Shown one piece after another: positions 47,001 to 58,107 of a DNA stretch of 64,000 nt (position 1 is its first letter; the number at the start of each line of letters is the position of its first letter). A program made the translations under genes and the position numbers. The stretch covers positions 1,253,001 through 1,317,000 of the forward strand of contig JAYJMM010000109.1 of assembly GCA_037349105.1 (NCBI GenBank). Direction: 5' to 3'. Source of the DNA: Limnomonas spitsbergensis (lineage: Eukaryota; Chlorophyta; Chlorophyceae; Chlamydomonadales). Under the pieces are notes generated by a model that was not told the DNA's origin, searched no databases, and was given only the letters and a program-made list of their open reading frames with translations.

Positions 47001-47321
47001 AATTGACATACCGTAGGGTCCGCGCAGTAAATTTTGGCGTAATTTTTTATGTTGGTCACGCAGCAAAAAAACAATAAAAAACGGCTGCACAGCGGCGACA
47101 ATTTATTTAATTTAACGCCGTACAGCAGGTGATTTAATTTAAAGTCGCGCATCAGTTACCGTAGCAGCAGTCCGATTTCGTTTTATTGATCGTTTTTCAA
47201 GAAAATTTCAACCTCCGATCAGAAAAACGAACCTCTATTATGAAACCGTGATTTCGTTAATTAGAAGGTTTCCAAAAAAAACGGATTTAATATAAAAACA
47301 AAAATTGACTGATACTACGGT

Positions 47322-47836
47322 ACGGTAATAATAATTCCGGCAGCCCTGTACCAAGTTAATGTCCGCGCAGCACTTTCAGCCAGTACAGTAGAACTCAGTC
47401 AAAACCCTCGTTTGATGCTAGGAAGGACAATACATGGTCAGCAAAACTTAGCATAGTCAATTTCCTCCTCCGCCGGTTCTCCAAGTCCGAACCCTCTGGA
47501 CATGGCCGCCCTGGCCCCGGTTCCTGGCCTCAGGAAACGTCTGGCTGCTGGGGCCTCAAAACGTCATCAGTCGTCAGCACCCGTTTCTGCCTGCACGACC
47601 GAGCTTTGCTACAGGGACTGGCGCAAGGATCACTGAACGGATGTCAAATCAAACAGTCGCGCGCTAGCGCATGTCTTTTTTTGACATTTGCTGTTTTTAA
47701 TTCATAGCACGCACCCTCCAAATAGTAGTTTGGGCACCTGACTGACACTCCGCACAGCGGCGATTTTGGAATTATTATTACCAAACAGCCATGCCCGCGC
47801 AGGCCAATCATTTATTACTTTTGAGTAAAGTCTACC
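47322..47836. mobile_element. Copy of the TIR element at 53421-54119, opposite orientation
   Basis: Its reverse complement matches the 53.4-54.1 kb element over several blocks: CGCGCTAGCGCGCGACTG-like sequence, GTTTCCTGAGGCCAGGAA, GCATCAAACGA and GTACTGGCTGAAAGTGCTGC. The copies differ by indels of tens of bp. Noncoding. Confidence 0.75.
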
Positions 47837-47839
47837 GGT

Positions 47840-48344
47840 ATGTCAATCTACGGTAATACTAAATAGAAAAAAAAGGGAACACACGTGTGTGGCTAAAATA
47901 GAAAAGGGGCGGGCCGCTTCGGGCGGGATTGCTCCCCGCGTGCGGCGGGATCCCGACCCGTAAGGTCGGGGACCAGGGTTAAGGTTGAAGATCAGAACGG
48001 ATGAATACGGTATCCTAACTAGGGTGTAGGGTTTGGGATTAAAGATGGAAGGGATCATTGATGTGGATACTCCTCGCAGGGCCACCCGTCCCCGCTCCCT
48101 TGTCATCACCGCTTAACGTGGCTGTGCCCACTCCCCTCCCCTCAGCCCTCGGCCCTTGGTCCTCCCATCCCTTCCCCATTTCCCCCCTTGGTCCTCTCCC
48201 CACAGCCCTCCAAACCCTAGCCCACTCCAAGGCCTTCAACAACATCCCGCCTAGCGTTGCAAGATTGAAACCCCTCCCTCCCTCTCTTCCTCCTGGGCCT
48301 CCCCTTCCTACTTTCCCTCTTTGAAGCGCTGTACCTTGCAGGGG
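47840..48344. other. Unassigned; one weak exon-like stretch
   Basis: Plus-strand text around 48205-48268 (AHSKAFNNIPPSVARLK) after CTCCCCACAG looks like a short exon but could not be joined. Nothing else is supported. Confidence 0.3.
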
Positions 48345-48590
48345 ACCCCTCAGCCCACCCCTCAGCCCTGCCCAACCCTCAACCTGCCCCTCAGCCCTGT
48401 CCACCCCTCAGCCCTGCCCACCCCTCAGTCCGCCCCTCAGCCCACTCCTCAGCCCACCCCTCAGCCCACCCCTCAGCCCATCCCTCAGCCCGCCCCTCAG
48501 CCCGCCCCACAGCCCGCCCCTCAGCCCACCCCTCAGCACGCCCCTCAGCCCGCCCCTCAGCCCGCCCCTCAGCCCAGCCACCCTGATCTC
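48345..48590 (+). repeat. 12-bp minisatellite (CCCCTCAGCCCA)n
   Basis: About twenty copies of CCCCTCAGCCCR with minor variants. The Gln/Pro-rich plus ORF and the Gly/Leu-rich minus ORF across it follow from the 12-bp period and are not taken as genes. Confidence 0.95.
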
Positions 48591-48939
48591 CTGAGCTGTA
48601 CCGCTTATATTGCAAGAATCCACCAGAATCCTACCCCCCCCCCCTTCCCTCCGTGACACTCATTATGTGTCTGTTGCTCCCCCCTCCCTGCTTCTGTCCC
48701 CATCTCTGACCCTTGGCCCCCTTCTCTATGCCCTTGCCATTGCCCCATCGATTCGTTACTTGCCCCGCAGCGATGCGTCGGCTGATCAAGGCATATCCCA
48801 TTCCCTTTCTGACTCCCCGCTCCCCACCCTTCCCTCACCACCGCCCGCACTCCCCCCTCCTAGTCCTCACCCACACACACACTCACCCACACACACACAC
48901 ACCCTCCACCGCCCTGCTTTCTGCTCCCCGCTCTTGCAG

Positions 48940-49262
48940 CAATGCGTCAGCTGATCAAGGCCTACCCCACATTGCAGCTGTTGGGGCAACCAAGAGGCTC
49001 TGCAAGCTAGCGATGCCACGCCCCGGATCTGGATCAAAGGAGGCAGCAGTACCTGTCAGATGTCACCAAGGTGTACCTGGAGGCTCAAGACGACGCCTGG
49101 GCCAGCATAATGCTGCACTGGCTGGGGACGATCAAATATCGCCTTCTCCGGCCAGGCACTCGGGATGGGCTACCCCAGCTGATAGTGGAGTGCCAGTCGG
49201 GATTCGACTGCCCGATACAGCTTACCAGAGAGCAAAGTAGCTCTAATCTCGACGCTCCCTAG
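48940..49262 (+). pseudogene. Exon-like coding fragment with an in-frame TAG
   Basis: After the acceptor CTCTTGCAG (48939) one frame reads AMRQLIKAYPTLQLLGQPRG, meets TAG at 49008, and continues with protein-like text: QYLSDVTKVYLEAQDDAWAS, LGTIKYRLLRPGTRDGLPQL, ending TAG at 49262. A duplicate of the acceptor and first ~40 bp, with CGATGCGTCGGCTGATCAAG, lies at 48771, another exon-edge duplication. It may be a pseudogene or an exon pair with an intron I cannot see. Family not recognised. Confidence 0.4.
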
Positions 49263-50106
49263 CGTTAACTCCTCGGAGTCCAGCAGATTCCTGGAGTAGA
49301 TAGTCTGCAGTTCTGCACTGATCGGCTACAAACTTCTACCACTGGAAACACACTGTCAGAGGGGCAAAATGGACTTTGTATCGGGGAAGCAAGAAGAGAG
49401 AAAGAGCACCTGCCGAGTGACGGGACGCTCGATTCCACACATCAGGCCTTTCCGAGTCTGAGGATTCAACAAGAAATCGAATTACCGTATATGTTTTTGC
49501 TCGGTTTTTTGTAAAACCTAAACGTCAAATTTTAAAATGAAGAACTGCAGAGGGAGCATTAACTGCCTATGACGGACTGAAGAAGCCACAAACTGAACCC
49601 CTTGCAGCCCCCAGGCTTATGGAACCCAGTCTAATCAACAAGCAAACACAAAATAATTACTCCAATACTCCATGCAAGCCAGGTAGGACAGTCTTTATGT
49701 TCATATACAGTGTCATGGGAGGGGCAGCTCGTGCCCCCATGATGGCAGCTCGTGCCCCCAACCCTAAACCCAACATGAAACACAAACTAGGATGCCGAAC
49801 GTGAGCAAGACAAACAAAGAAGGAACTGTCAAGAGGAAAGAAAATATCGGCTGGCACAAAAAGTGTGATGCCACGTATCCCCCCAAGACGGGCCAGGCCA
49901 GGCGCCTCGGGGACGCAGTCGACCCTAAAATCGCTATGACCTCACCCGACAAACCCCATAAAACCTGACACCAAAATCTGAGGCACTTGGGCTACTGACG
50001 ACGTTCGTAAAAATGCTGTCTGCATTGAAAAGGAAGCACTAGTAACAGAAGGTGCATTAAATAGCCCCCATCCCCCCATGTTCATCAGTGTCATGTGAGA
50101 GGAAGC
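49263..50106. other. No gene recognised
   Basis: No supported exon. A small direct repeat GGCAGCTCGTGCCCCC occurs twice near 49720-49760. Confidence 0.5.
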
Positions 50107-51111
50107 TCACAACTTGTCCCCCCTACCCCCAACGGTCATCCCCTTGGTGAACTTCAGCTTGAGCTTCTTACAATCTGTCTTGCCCACAGTTGCAGCTCTG
50201 AGCAGGTCATCACACTTGTCCCGGCCCATCAACCTGTATGGGCACTGCTCCTTATGGCCCCCCTTCAACAGTGGCGTTGCCTTGGTTGGGTTGATGATCC
50301 CACACAGCTGGCATGCAGATAGGAGCCTTCCTTTCCTTTCGTCCCCTACCACCTGTCCCACTTGTCGGGTCGGTGCAGCAGCGGCAGCAGAAACCTAGGA
50401 GGAACCACTTACCACATGCCCCATCTGCCCCACCTCCCGCAACAGCTGCCCCACCTCTAGCAGCACCTGCCCCACCTCCAGCAGCACCTGCCCCACCTCT
50501 AGCAGCACATACCCCGCCTCCAGGAGCACCTGCCCCACCTCTAGCATCACATGCCCCACCTCCAGCAGCACCTGCCCCACCTCCAGCAACACCTGCCTCT
50601 ATCAGCAGCATTAAGCCAAGAGGAACCACCTGTCCCACCTCCAGCAGCAATAGCAACAGCATCAAGCCAGGAGTATGCTGGGTGCAGCTGGGGAGTGGGG
50701 GAGGGGGGCACCCAGCAGGTGCAGCATGGCCCCCACCAGCCCCACATGCTGTAGCTTCAAAAACAGTTGAGATGGACCGCTTCTCTGTCTGATGTTGATG
50801 CTGCATGATATGGTCATTCAAGTCCATATCCATGGGCTCCCTCTCCTCTTCATCCCACTGCTGATCAACGACTGCTGATATGCCAGCTGTTGTGGTTGTG
50901 GCTGAAGGAGCACCAGGGGTAGGGGCAGGGGCTGTTGGTGGGGAAGGAGCTGGGCGCTGTGCATGCATGGCATGGTGCAGTCTGGAAACAGGGCCCTGTC
51001 GAGCGCACGGTGCTGCAGACCTCCCTTACGCACAGGATGCAGCTGGTCTGCCAATTTGCGTGCAATATGCCAGAGGGGATCATTGGGGGTCTGATTTAAG
51101 CCGGGGATCAT
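50107..51111 (-). CDS. Low-complexity protein with C-x2-C...H...C motif, unknown
   Basis: The C-terminal ORF (50361-50107) reads CQLCGIINPTKATPL, then GGHKEQCPYRLMGRDKC, a plausible zinc-binding knuckle, and 'KLKLKFTKG' before the stop. Upstream minus frames across 50400-50970 are Gly/Ala/Arg-rich because of the array at 50440-50610, then give QQWDEEEREPMDMDLNDH. Further upstream, near 51080-50950, WHIARKLADQLHPVRKG appears. Joining these needs introns I could not place, so the span is a guess; the knuckle ORF is the best supported part. Confidence 0.35.
50440..50610 (+). repeat. CCCACCTCCAGCAGCACCTG minisatellite
   Basis: About nine copies of an 18-21 bp unit (CCTGCCCCACCTCTAGCAGC and variants), with two further related copies near 50630. 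Confidence 0.9.
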
Positions 51112-51615
51112 TGGGGGTCTGATTTATGCCGGCAGTTTCTGGCTGTGCGAGCGCTTTGTACGAGCCAGCCCACAGGCGACGGGGACGGGCATCAAACGCA
51201 AACGGAAGTTATCATTAAATAATGTGAACAGGATTTTAAAATCAGATCGCCCAGACTCCAGTACTTCCAGCCCCCTCTCACGTCACACACAGGGGACACC
51301 GGTCACACCCTAGGGTGCACCCTTTTCCTTCCCTCTTGCTAGGTCGCACACCTTAGCATCCATGCCAACGAATATTTAAGATGTACGGCATTTAAAATCC
51401 CGTATTCCTCAAGCCACGCTCAGGCGTTTTCTTTCTTTCTTTTCTAAGACGTCATGCTGTGAAACGGTGCAACATAAACGGTGCAACATAAATGCTGTCA
51501 ATTCGACTGCGCACCGGTACCACTCCCTGCCCCCTCTTAACTTCCTACCTGAGCGACGTGCACGCCACCCCTGCGCGACTCGCTTGCTTGGAAACTTTAC
51601 GAATTGTACTTTGAG

Positions 51616-52183
51616 ATGGCCGAATTGTGCCAGAAGCTGGAGAAAGATAAAAAGAAAATGCCAGAATTGGAGAGGTGGACATTTGTCCTTACGTGGCGTC
51701 TGTCTGGTATGAGCTCGGAGGAAATTATAGAGGAGGCCGTGGAAAGAGGCGGTCTGGGCCTGGCCGGCCTTCGTGAACTCGTTGCTGCGAAGCGTCGCTC
51801 GTTTCAAGGCGATCTCAGCAGGGAAGACATCGATGCAAACAAGCAGCTCCTTTCCCAGCTGTGCAATGAGATGAATCAGAGGGTTGAGGACTTCGAGCGT
51901 CTTCTTTCGCACACGACACGTATGTATGCATGCTCGGGCTCACCTTGAGTCCCCCATTCCTGGGTCGTCACTTCATGACACTTTCGCTTGCATTGCAGTC
52001 GAGCAGGAAAAGGAAGCGGAACAGCGCCTTCAGTGGAATGATAACATGGGGCGTCTCCAGCGCGAGGTTAAAGGTCAGGACCACCCAGGTTTTTCTACAT
52101 TCAACTTGCCTGAACCATTGAAAATCCTCTGTGACTTGCCCAACTTGTCCCTCCCCTTCCGGCATCCCTCACTGAAGATCTAA
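51616..52183 (+). CDS. Small helical/coiled-coil protein (162 aa), two exons
   Basis: Exons 51616-51919 and 51999-52183 join in phase (C|TC) over a 79-bp GT-AG intron (GTATGTATG...ATTGCAG). The protein starts MAELCQKLEKDKKKMPELER. It has a hydrophobic helix (FVLTWRLSGMSSEEIIEEAV), then heptad-like charged helices (EDIDANKQLLSQLCNEMNQR; EKEAEQRLQWNDNMGRLQRE), and a hydrophobic tail ending TAA. No family was recognised. The chosen ATG is the first in frame; an upstream TTG is unlikely. A TGTAA signal follows 82 bp after the stop. Exon 2 could alternatively be spliced at GTTAAAGG. Confidence 0.65.
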
Positions 52184-52264
52184 TGTCGGACCATCGCCCC
52201 CAAACCAATGCCACATCGGGCAAAGTCATCCTGTCGACGAAGGTGATTTTGAATGATTATTCAT

Positions 52265-52269
52265 TGTAA
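52265..52269 (+). promoter_or_regulatory. Putative TGTAA poly(A) signal
   Basis: TGTAA 82 bp after the stop of the 162-aa gene. TGTAA is the usual polyadenylation signal of green algae. A pentamer occurs often by chance, so support is positional only. Confidence 0.4.
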
Positions 52270-52659
52270 TGCAACAGCAATATATTGCAACCTTATTTTC
52301 GCACTTGGGAGCACATGGCGTTTTTATGCTTGCTGCCTCAGAAAATGGGTAGTTTTGTATGTTTCATGATGTGTTACAGAAACGTGTGATCAATTCCTTT
52401 GAGGGCAGGTGTACTCCTGAGCATGTGCCACCGGGGGGTCGCACCAAGAGGCAAGAGTGCATAACAGCTGTGGCAGTGTGGTAATGTGTCTCTCTACTCT
52501 ATCAGCACGCTTGCTGATTATGATCTGCCCGACGATGTCTTGCGGTGCGCAGGTGGACGTGGGCTTAAGACACAGGCGAAGCTTGTGTCCTGAGGCTCAT
52601 GTGAGGGGGCCACATGGTACAATTTATGTGCAGCTGCTAGAGCAATGGATCTGTGATTG

Positions 52660-53218
52660 ACACAGCTCCATACGGCCCCCAAAAAGGCAATGGGGGTCCC
52701 AAGTGATGACCTCTCCGCGCCGGTGCTTATGGCAATGCTTTTGTTGGGCATTGGTGTGAATACAAGTACCTATTCACAGCGATTTCCACTGCCTTCAAAC
52801 AGGATGCAATCCAGCCTGTTTAAGCACATGCGCCAGACTGCGGGGCTACCCACGTCAACAGCTATCTAGGAGGTCCTGAGGCGCCTGCAGATTCAGCCGT
52901 CACAAGGAGACTGTTGGAAGCCGTCCTCCACCGCTACAACGCAATGGTTGTGTCGGCAGAACTGCAAGACAGCCAACTCATGGCGGCAGCCATGGCAGGA
53001 GACATGCAGCTTGCCGTGAGAAAGTTCAGAAGGGTGCACTTGGTGATATGAACTGCTGGGTGCACTGGAGGAGTTGGTGTAGGAGGGAGCCGTCCACAAA
53101 CTGCGTCGGTCAGCGAGGAAGCTGCTACCTGTCACAGAGGTGATGGCGCTAGTGGACGCAGCCCACAACCAGGCACAGGTAGATGTGACCGGCAGCCACC
53201 CTGCCACCGAACACTAGT
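52660..53218 (+). pseudogene. Decayed gene fragment
   Basis: Protein-like text appears in shifting frames: KKAMGVPSDDLSAPVLMAML; then YKYLFTAISTAFKQDAIQPV followed by a stop; then GGPEAPADSAVTRRLLEAVL and MAAAMAGDMQLAVRKFRRVH; then after a shift ELLGALEELV, a TAG, and KLRRSARKLLPVTEVMALVD to a final TAG at 53218. Two or more stops and two frameshifts indicate a pseudogene, probably of a transposable element. Family not recognised. Confidence 0.5.
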
Positions 53219-53420
53219 CATCGGCTGCCTACCCAGTCGCTTAAAATGGATAACTTAAACCTACGGGCACCTTGCTCGTGCTGGCGTACGTCAGAAGCTG
53301 CACCAGGTGGAGGGCGTGTGCGCACGACCTTCTGTCTGCGGCTCGGTGAGGTCAGCATGACCGACACCAAAGGATGGTGCAGTGGCCAAGCGAGTTGAAC
53401 TGGGGCAGGCATGACAAGTG

Positions 53421-54119
53421 TACCGTAGAACCACTTTAGCTCCGCTCGTTATTAAATAATTATTGGGGTGCGCGGACATGGCTGCGCGCTAATATTAATT
53501 CAAAAATTGCCGCTGCGCGGAGCGTCAGTCAGGTGCCCAAACAATTATTTTGGGGGTGCGCGGTATGAATTAAAAACAGCATTTTTTACAAAATTTTGCG
53601 CGCTAGCGCGCGACTGTTTGATTCGACATCCGTTTAGGCATCCTTGACGGCAATTTTGACTACCGTATGATGACTTTTGCTGACTGTGAGGGTGTTAACC
53701 AAGTAAGTATTGGTGTACTGGCTGACAGTGCTGAACAATGACAGGATTCGAACTGCAGACCTCAGGGTGGACTGCTGAGTTACGTAGTACCACTGAGCCC
53801 CCCGGGCCCCAATAGCCACACGTTTCCTGAGGCCAGGAATCGGCGGAGGAGGGGGATGACGACCACGGTATGCGGGTCCTGCTAGCATCAAACGAAGGTG
53901 TAACTGAGTTTGACTGTACTGGCTGAAAGTGCTGCGCGGACGAAAATTTTAATTATTTCCAGTGATGCGCGATGTTTAATTAAATTTCGTGCTGCGCGGC
54001 GTTAATTTAAATTAAAATTTCGTCGCTGCGCGACCGTTTTTACATTCTTTTTGGGGTGCGCGGCCGAAAATTAAATTCTTTCTTTTTGGGGTGCGCGGAG
54101 TTAAAGTGGTTTTACGGTA
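53421..54119. mobile_element. 699-bp TIR element containing a tRNA-like segment
   Basis: The ends TACCGTAGAACCACTTTA and TAAAGTGGTTTTACGGTA are inverted repeats with one mismatch in 18. The interior is rich in TGCGCGG motifs. A minus-strand segment near 53740-53815 has A-box-like GGCTCAGTGGTA and a perfect B-box-like GGTTCGAATCC-type core (AGTTCGAATCC), recalling a tRNA-derived SINE part. A second copy lies at 47322-47836. No transposase. Confidence 0.75.
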
Positions 54120-54945
54120 TGTAGTCTTGCAACTGATTCGTGCAAGTAATTATGGACTGATAGGATATGCCTTGAGTTGGGATCTCCTAGAAGGATTCTT
54201 TTTAGAACGGTGCATACCTGCTGAGCGCTCAGCTGCGTGGGGCTGGTAGGGGATGCATAAACTCAGCAGGATCATGGCAGATAGAGAGCGCATCTTGCCC
54301 AGCTATTTGTCCGTGTCTTGGTTGCTATTTTCAGACGGCATGCGCGACGCCCTGATGTTTCACGTGCTTGGTAGCAGCACTTCGGATTACTTGTCTTGCT
54401 TTCACTCCATTCTTGCCCCCCTCTTTTCATTTTCTTTGTTTTGTCCCCAAGGGAACAGTTGGGCGGCCAAGCCTTTTGAGTAAGGCATTGAGGTAGAACA
54501 TCGATGGCCTTGATGCACCGAGAAGGAATGGGGTTACAGTTATGTCTGCATCGGAGTGACTTATGTATAATGGTATTTGTGTTGCTAGCTTTCGTACCCA
54601 TTATCGGACATTTTTCAACTTTGTGTGATTGCTATGTGATTATGTCAATAACGTTACCTTCTGGGCCCGCTCAAAGTTCGGCCGCGTGGGCGCCCAACTG
54701 TTCAGAAGGGAGTAATGAAGGAACTAAAAGAAAGAGAGGGGGGAAGGAACAAAAGGAGAGGCCGGGAAGGCAAAGCATACCAAGTCCAACACCTGAGTTC
54801 CACTAGAGCCATGTGATTATGTGAACCTCAACATTTCATACGGCCAACCTAAAGAAGTTCCCAAGTTGGCTGCTACCTCATGCATGAGAATGACGTCGGT
54901 TTCTAGGACAGAACAAAGTGCGAGGCCAACCGTGTCCAGCATCAT
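54120..54945. other. No gene recognised
   Basis: Plus and minus ORFs of 60-110 codons show no domain and no convincing splice sites. Confidence 0.5.
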
Positions 54946-55398
54946 TTAAGCCCAGGGGGTACTTTGCTTCAGGCTCATTGGAGGCCCATCGCTAGTGTCG
55001 TGCAGGGTGGCCCACTGCCGGCTTGGTATTTTAGGATTTGCCATGAACACGATTCGAATTTGAGCTACATGCTTCCCTCTCTTGAAAAATATGCCCAGTC
55101 TCTGGTCGACGGTTTGGACACATTGCGAGCATAACCTGCCACAGCTTTTGATATTCTCATTCAGACTGGAGCATGCATGCAGCGAGGGTGGTAAAAGATT
55201 TATACAGGGCATGTTGGTTGACTGCAGAGGGTTGACTGTTCGTATGTTGGTAGTCTTTGAATGGTCTTGTTGATTGGACGGTGGTAAGTCCACGTATAGC
55301 AGCCTCGGTTTACGATTCCCGAGCGTCGAAAATCCACACATTCGGCGCGTGGATAGTAGGCCACAGTAGGCCACAGTAGCCTGATCCACAATCAGCAT
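54946..55398 (-). CDS. Hypothetical 150-aa protein
   Basis: An uninterrupted ATG-to-stop ORF. It contains two Cys pairs (CGRLCSQC) and a C-terminus with AQIRIVFMANPKIPSRQW and DGPPMSLKQSTPWA that looks like real protein. It may be a single-exon gene or a piece of a transposable-element protein. Not recognised. Confidence 0.4.
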   Translation of the reverse strand: MLIVDQATVAYCGLLSTRRMCGFSTLGNRKPRLLYVDLPPSNQQDHSKTTNIRTVNPLQSTNMPCINLLPPSLHACSSLNENIKSCGRLCSQCVQTVDQRLGIFFKRGKHVAQIRIVFMANPKIPSRQWATLHDTSDGPPMSLKQSTPWA

Positions 55399-55805
55399 GC
55401 GAAGTAGCTCATTCAGCCCCTGGAATGCTCTAGCATGGCTAAATTTCGCAAGTTAAAGCGCGTAGCAGGGCAGCGAAAAGGCTCAGGGAGTCGTGGAGAG
55501 GAGGGGGGGGGCTAATGAGTCACGGATGAGTCAGCATGGGTTTGAATCCCGATCGTAAAGATCAGCTGATCAGTCGCCATTCCCGAGCTCCCGAGCCTTT
55601 TCGCGACCATGCAATGCGCTCAAATATGCGTTATTGAACAGTCTAGGGACTGGCAGTGCAGTTTCGCGGTAGAACTTCGCTCCTTCTCAAGGGCGGATTT
55701 ACCAAGTGTGTCTCGGGAAATTGCAGTAAACGTGACAGAACCGTATTGCCGCTGATGCGGCCTCGGAGACTCCGCAGCTTCTCAGCGGACACCCCAAATC
55801 TAGGT

Positions 55806-56149
55806 CAGGAGCCCAGCATCCCACTTTCCAGATATCGATCTCCCTTAAAAATGTACTTTTACTCTCCAACGTTTCAGTCAAATGACATGGCATTATTTGC
55901 CAACGTTGGCAAGTAAGTGACGTCATTTTTTCCTAAGTCTGTCATCTTTGAAGAGGAGCGCATGCCATTAAATACTTGCATTACTTGTTATTTATCGACC
56001 TCGATTCCGATCGCACCAAGTGCCCAGAGGGCCTCCATGGAAGCGAGAGTGTTGCAGGCGACGGTGGACTAATCGCTGCTGCAGCCCATCATGAGGCGCG
56101 ATTATCTAAAGCTGCAGATCCTACTTTTACTGGTATGAAGCGTGCCTGA
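55806..56149 (+). CDS. Duplicated two-exon gene, copy A (inverted-repeat arm 1)
   Basis: The exon ending at 55912 (YFYSPTFQSNDMALFANVGK) and exon 55954-56149 (TGA) join in phase over a 41-bp intron (GTAAGTGACG...TTGAAG). Exon 2 reads GAHAIKYLHYLLFIDLDSD, then KCPEGLHGSESVAGDGGLIA and ADPTFTGMKRA. Copy B in the other arm differs by mostly conservative changes and one in-frame codon, which argues that both encode protein. The 5' part of exon 1 may reach back to an ATG near 55755 (MRPRRLRSFSADTPNL), outside the duplicated block. Function not recognised. Confidence 0.6.
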
Positions 56150-56645
56150 ACCTCTGCCTGCTACAAGAGCATTTACTGCATTTTGGTGTGCAGTTTCGGC
56201 CCACATGCACAGCATTGAGCCAGCATAACACAGTATCCCACCCTTTTGGGCAACATCTTGCATGCATGCGCAGCTTCCACCAGTACTCACAGCCCTCGAA
56301 TGCATGCCCAGCCCCCCGCATGCATGCACGGTACCCCGCCCGCTTGCTCTGATGGACTGTAAAAATTTCACAAAACTTCACCACTTGCATGCACAGCTCC
56401 CACCCACATACACTCTGCCTACATGCACACACCCATGCCCACATGCACAGCATCCCGCCTGCTTGCAGAGCGCCCCACACGCCTACGCATTCCTTGCATG
56501 CACATGTCCATGCCTGCATTCACAGCACGTAGCCGCGCTCGCGACCCTCCACCTGCATTCACAGCACCTTCCCACATGCAAACACCCCGCCCGCATGCAC
56601 ACTACCCCCGCTTGCACGCACAGCCGCCTGGCGCCTGCCAATATG
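55806..56645. repeat. Long inverted repeat, arm 1
   Basis: About 840 bp whose reverse complement recurs at 58108-58925. It includes a two-exon gene copy and the neighbouring GCATGCACAGC-type minisatellite. The arms face each other across a 1.46-kb spacer. Confidence 0.9.
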
Positions 56646-57170
56646 CTCTGCACCTCGCCCTCATAAACAGTCTTTCAACCACATGAGCCATCCCCTACCC
56701 GTGTACACAGTCCACACCCCCATGCACATTTCCCGCACGCCCGCACGGCCCCCCAGTCCCCCATCGGCTTTCACTGTTACCCACCCATAGACACAGCCCG
56801 TATGCACTGGCCCCCACTTGTATGTACTGTTACTCCCATCCGCTGGTACTGCCCCCCATCCCCATTCACATTCCGCATTCTGCAGACCCCCACCTGTATG
56901 CAATGTTACCCCCATCCGCCCGCACGGTCCCCCATCCCCCATCCGCATACACTGTTATCCACCCGTAGGCACTGCCCGTATGCACAGGCCCTTATATGTA
57001 TGCGCAAGTCCCGCCCAAATGGGCGGCTCTCCGCCCGTATGCGCAGCCCCACGCATGCACGCACAGCCCCCCACCCGCATTCCCAACCCGTAAGCTATGC
57101 GCCCCGCCAACATATGCAGACTCTCGTCCACGTGCACATTCCCGCCCGCCCACACAGTCCTCCACCCGCA
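56270..57170. repeat. Irregular GCATGCACAGC/CCCGTATGCAC minisatellite
   Basis: Dense, imperfect 11-25 bp phrases (CGCATGCACAGC, CACATGCACAG, CCCGTATGCACA). The first ~370 bp belong to inverted-repeat arm 1; the rest lies in the spacer. The apparent His/Pro/Cys-rich ORFs follow from the repeats. Confidence 0.85.
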
Positions 57171-57750
57171 TCAATTGTTAACAGCGCCGAAAGAGCGGCG
57201 ACTCGTTGCTGAGCAAGCGCTGCTTTGCTGTTGCAACAACGGCCGCAATGACCTCTATGGAGCCTGTCATAGGCACTATGTGATACCTACGAAGGGCATG
57301 AATGGTAGAACTGAGCAAATGGAGCAGGTGCAATGTGCCAAACCTTGACCATCCTACGGCCGGTGGCCCGGGCAAAACAGGGCTTGATGCATGTGGATCC
57401 CCGTTCCTTTGCTGAATCACAGTAGAGGCTCCCTAAAATAAACACGTGTAGCATACCATGGGTTGCACCTTTTTGTTTGCAAGTGGCAGTTCAGGATATC
57501 TGACTGACCTGAGCAGCAAGTTGTGGTAGAAGTTCCATCAGCCGATACATTGCGCTGACCAGTAACACATGACCTCATACAAGAAGAAGCACATGGGGCT
57601 GTACCTAAGCGGGGTAAGGGAAAGAGAAAGTGATACATAACAAAGGCTTGATCCATGGCATGCTCTGTTTAAATCAACTCGTGATGTACATTTGCACCTG
57701 TTTATAGAAAAGCTTGGGGTTAGCGAATTTACAGTCTAGCCTAGGGCAAA

Positions 57751-58085
57751 TTACCTCAGCAAGGAGAACTCTGATCCATCTGCCTCGAAACGCCCAGGCG
57801 GGATCAAAGCACGGTGCATACGGGTATGCAACTTGACCTTCAGCAGTCCACCCAACCTGAAGACGCCACATGTCATGTCAGGCAGCTTCTGGTCCCCCCA
57901 CGAGATTTGGCCGCATGTCTGGCCACACCTCTTTGCAGAGCAGCTGTGAGTCGTTAGCCCCTCCTCTGTCATGGATCACGCAGTGAAATCATCGCCGGTA
58001 TTCTCGCAGATGCGGACCAGATCCCCCCGTGAACTGCAGCCAGTGAGAATGTTCATGACTCGTGGATCCTTGGCTGGGTTCTCTA
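57751..58085 (-). CDS. Possible small coding segments in the inverted-repeat spacer
   Basis: A minus frame ending TGA at 57976 reads ENPAKDPRVMNILTGCSSRG and DLVRICENTGDDFTA. A second frame starts at ATG 57972 (MTEEGLTTHSCSAKRCGQTC, CGVFRLGGLLKVKLHTRMHR) and stops at 57751. Both look protein-like but short, and no splice model connects them. Confidence 0.3.
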
Positions 58086-58107
58086 GCATACAGTCACGAG
58101 AGATGCT

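Noticed and set aside
48321..48656. Pro/Gln-rich plus ORF and Gly/Arg-rich minus ORFs
   Set aside because: Direct products of the CCCCTCAGCCCA array, with comparable openness on both strands.
49008..49010. TAG reassigned to an amino acid, as in some ulvophyte algae
   Set aside because: TAG is the natural terminator of the CCHC/WW gene and the MYND gene in this window, so the standard code fits.
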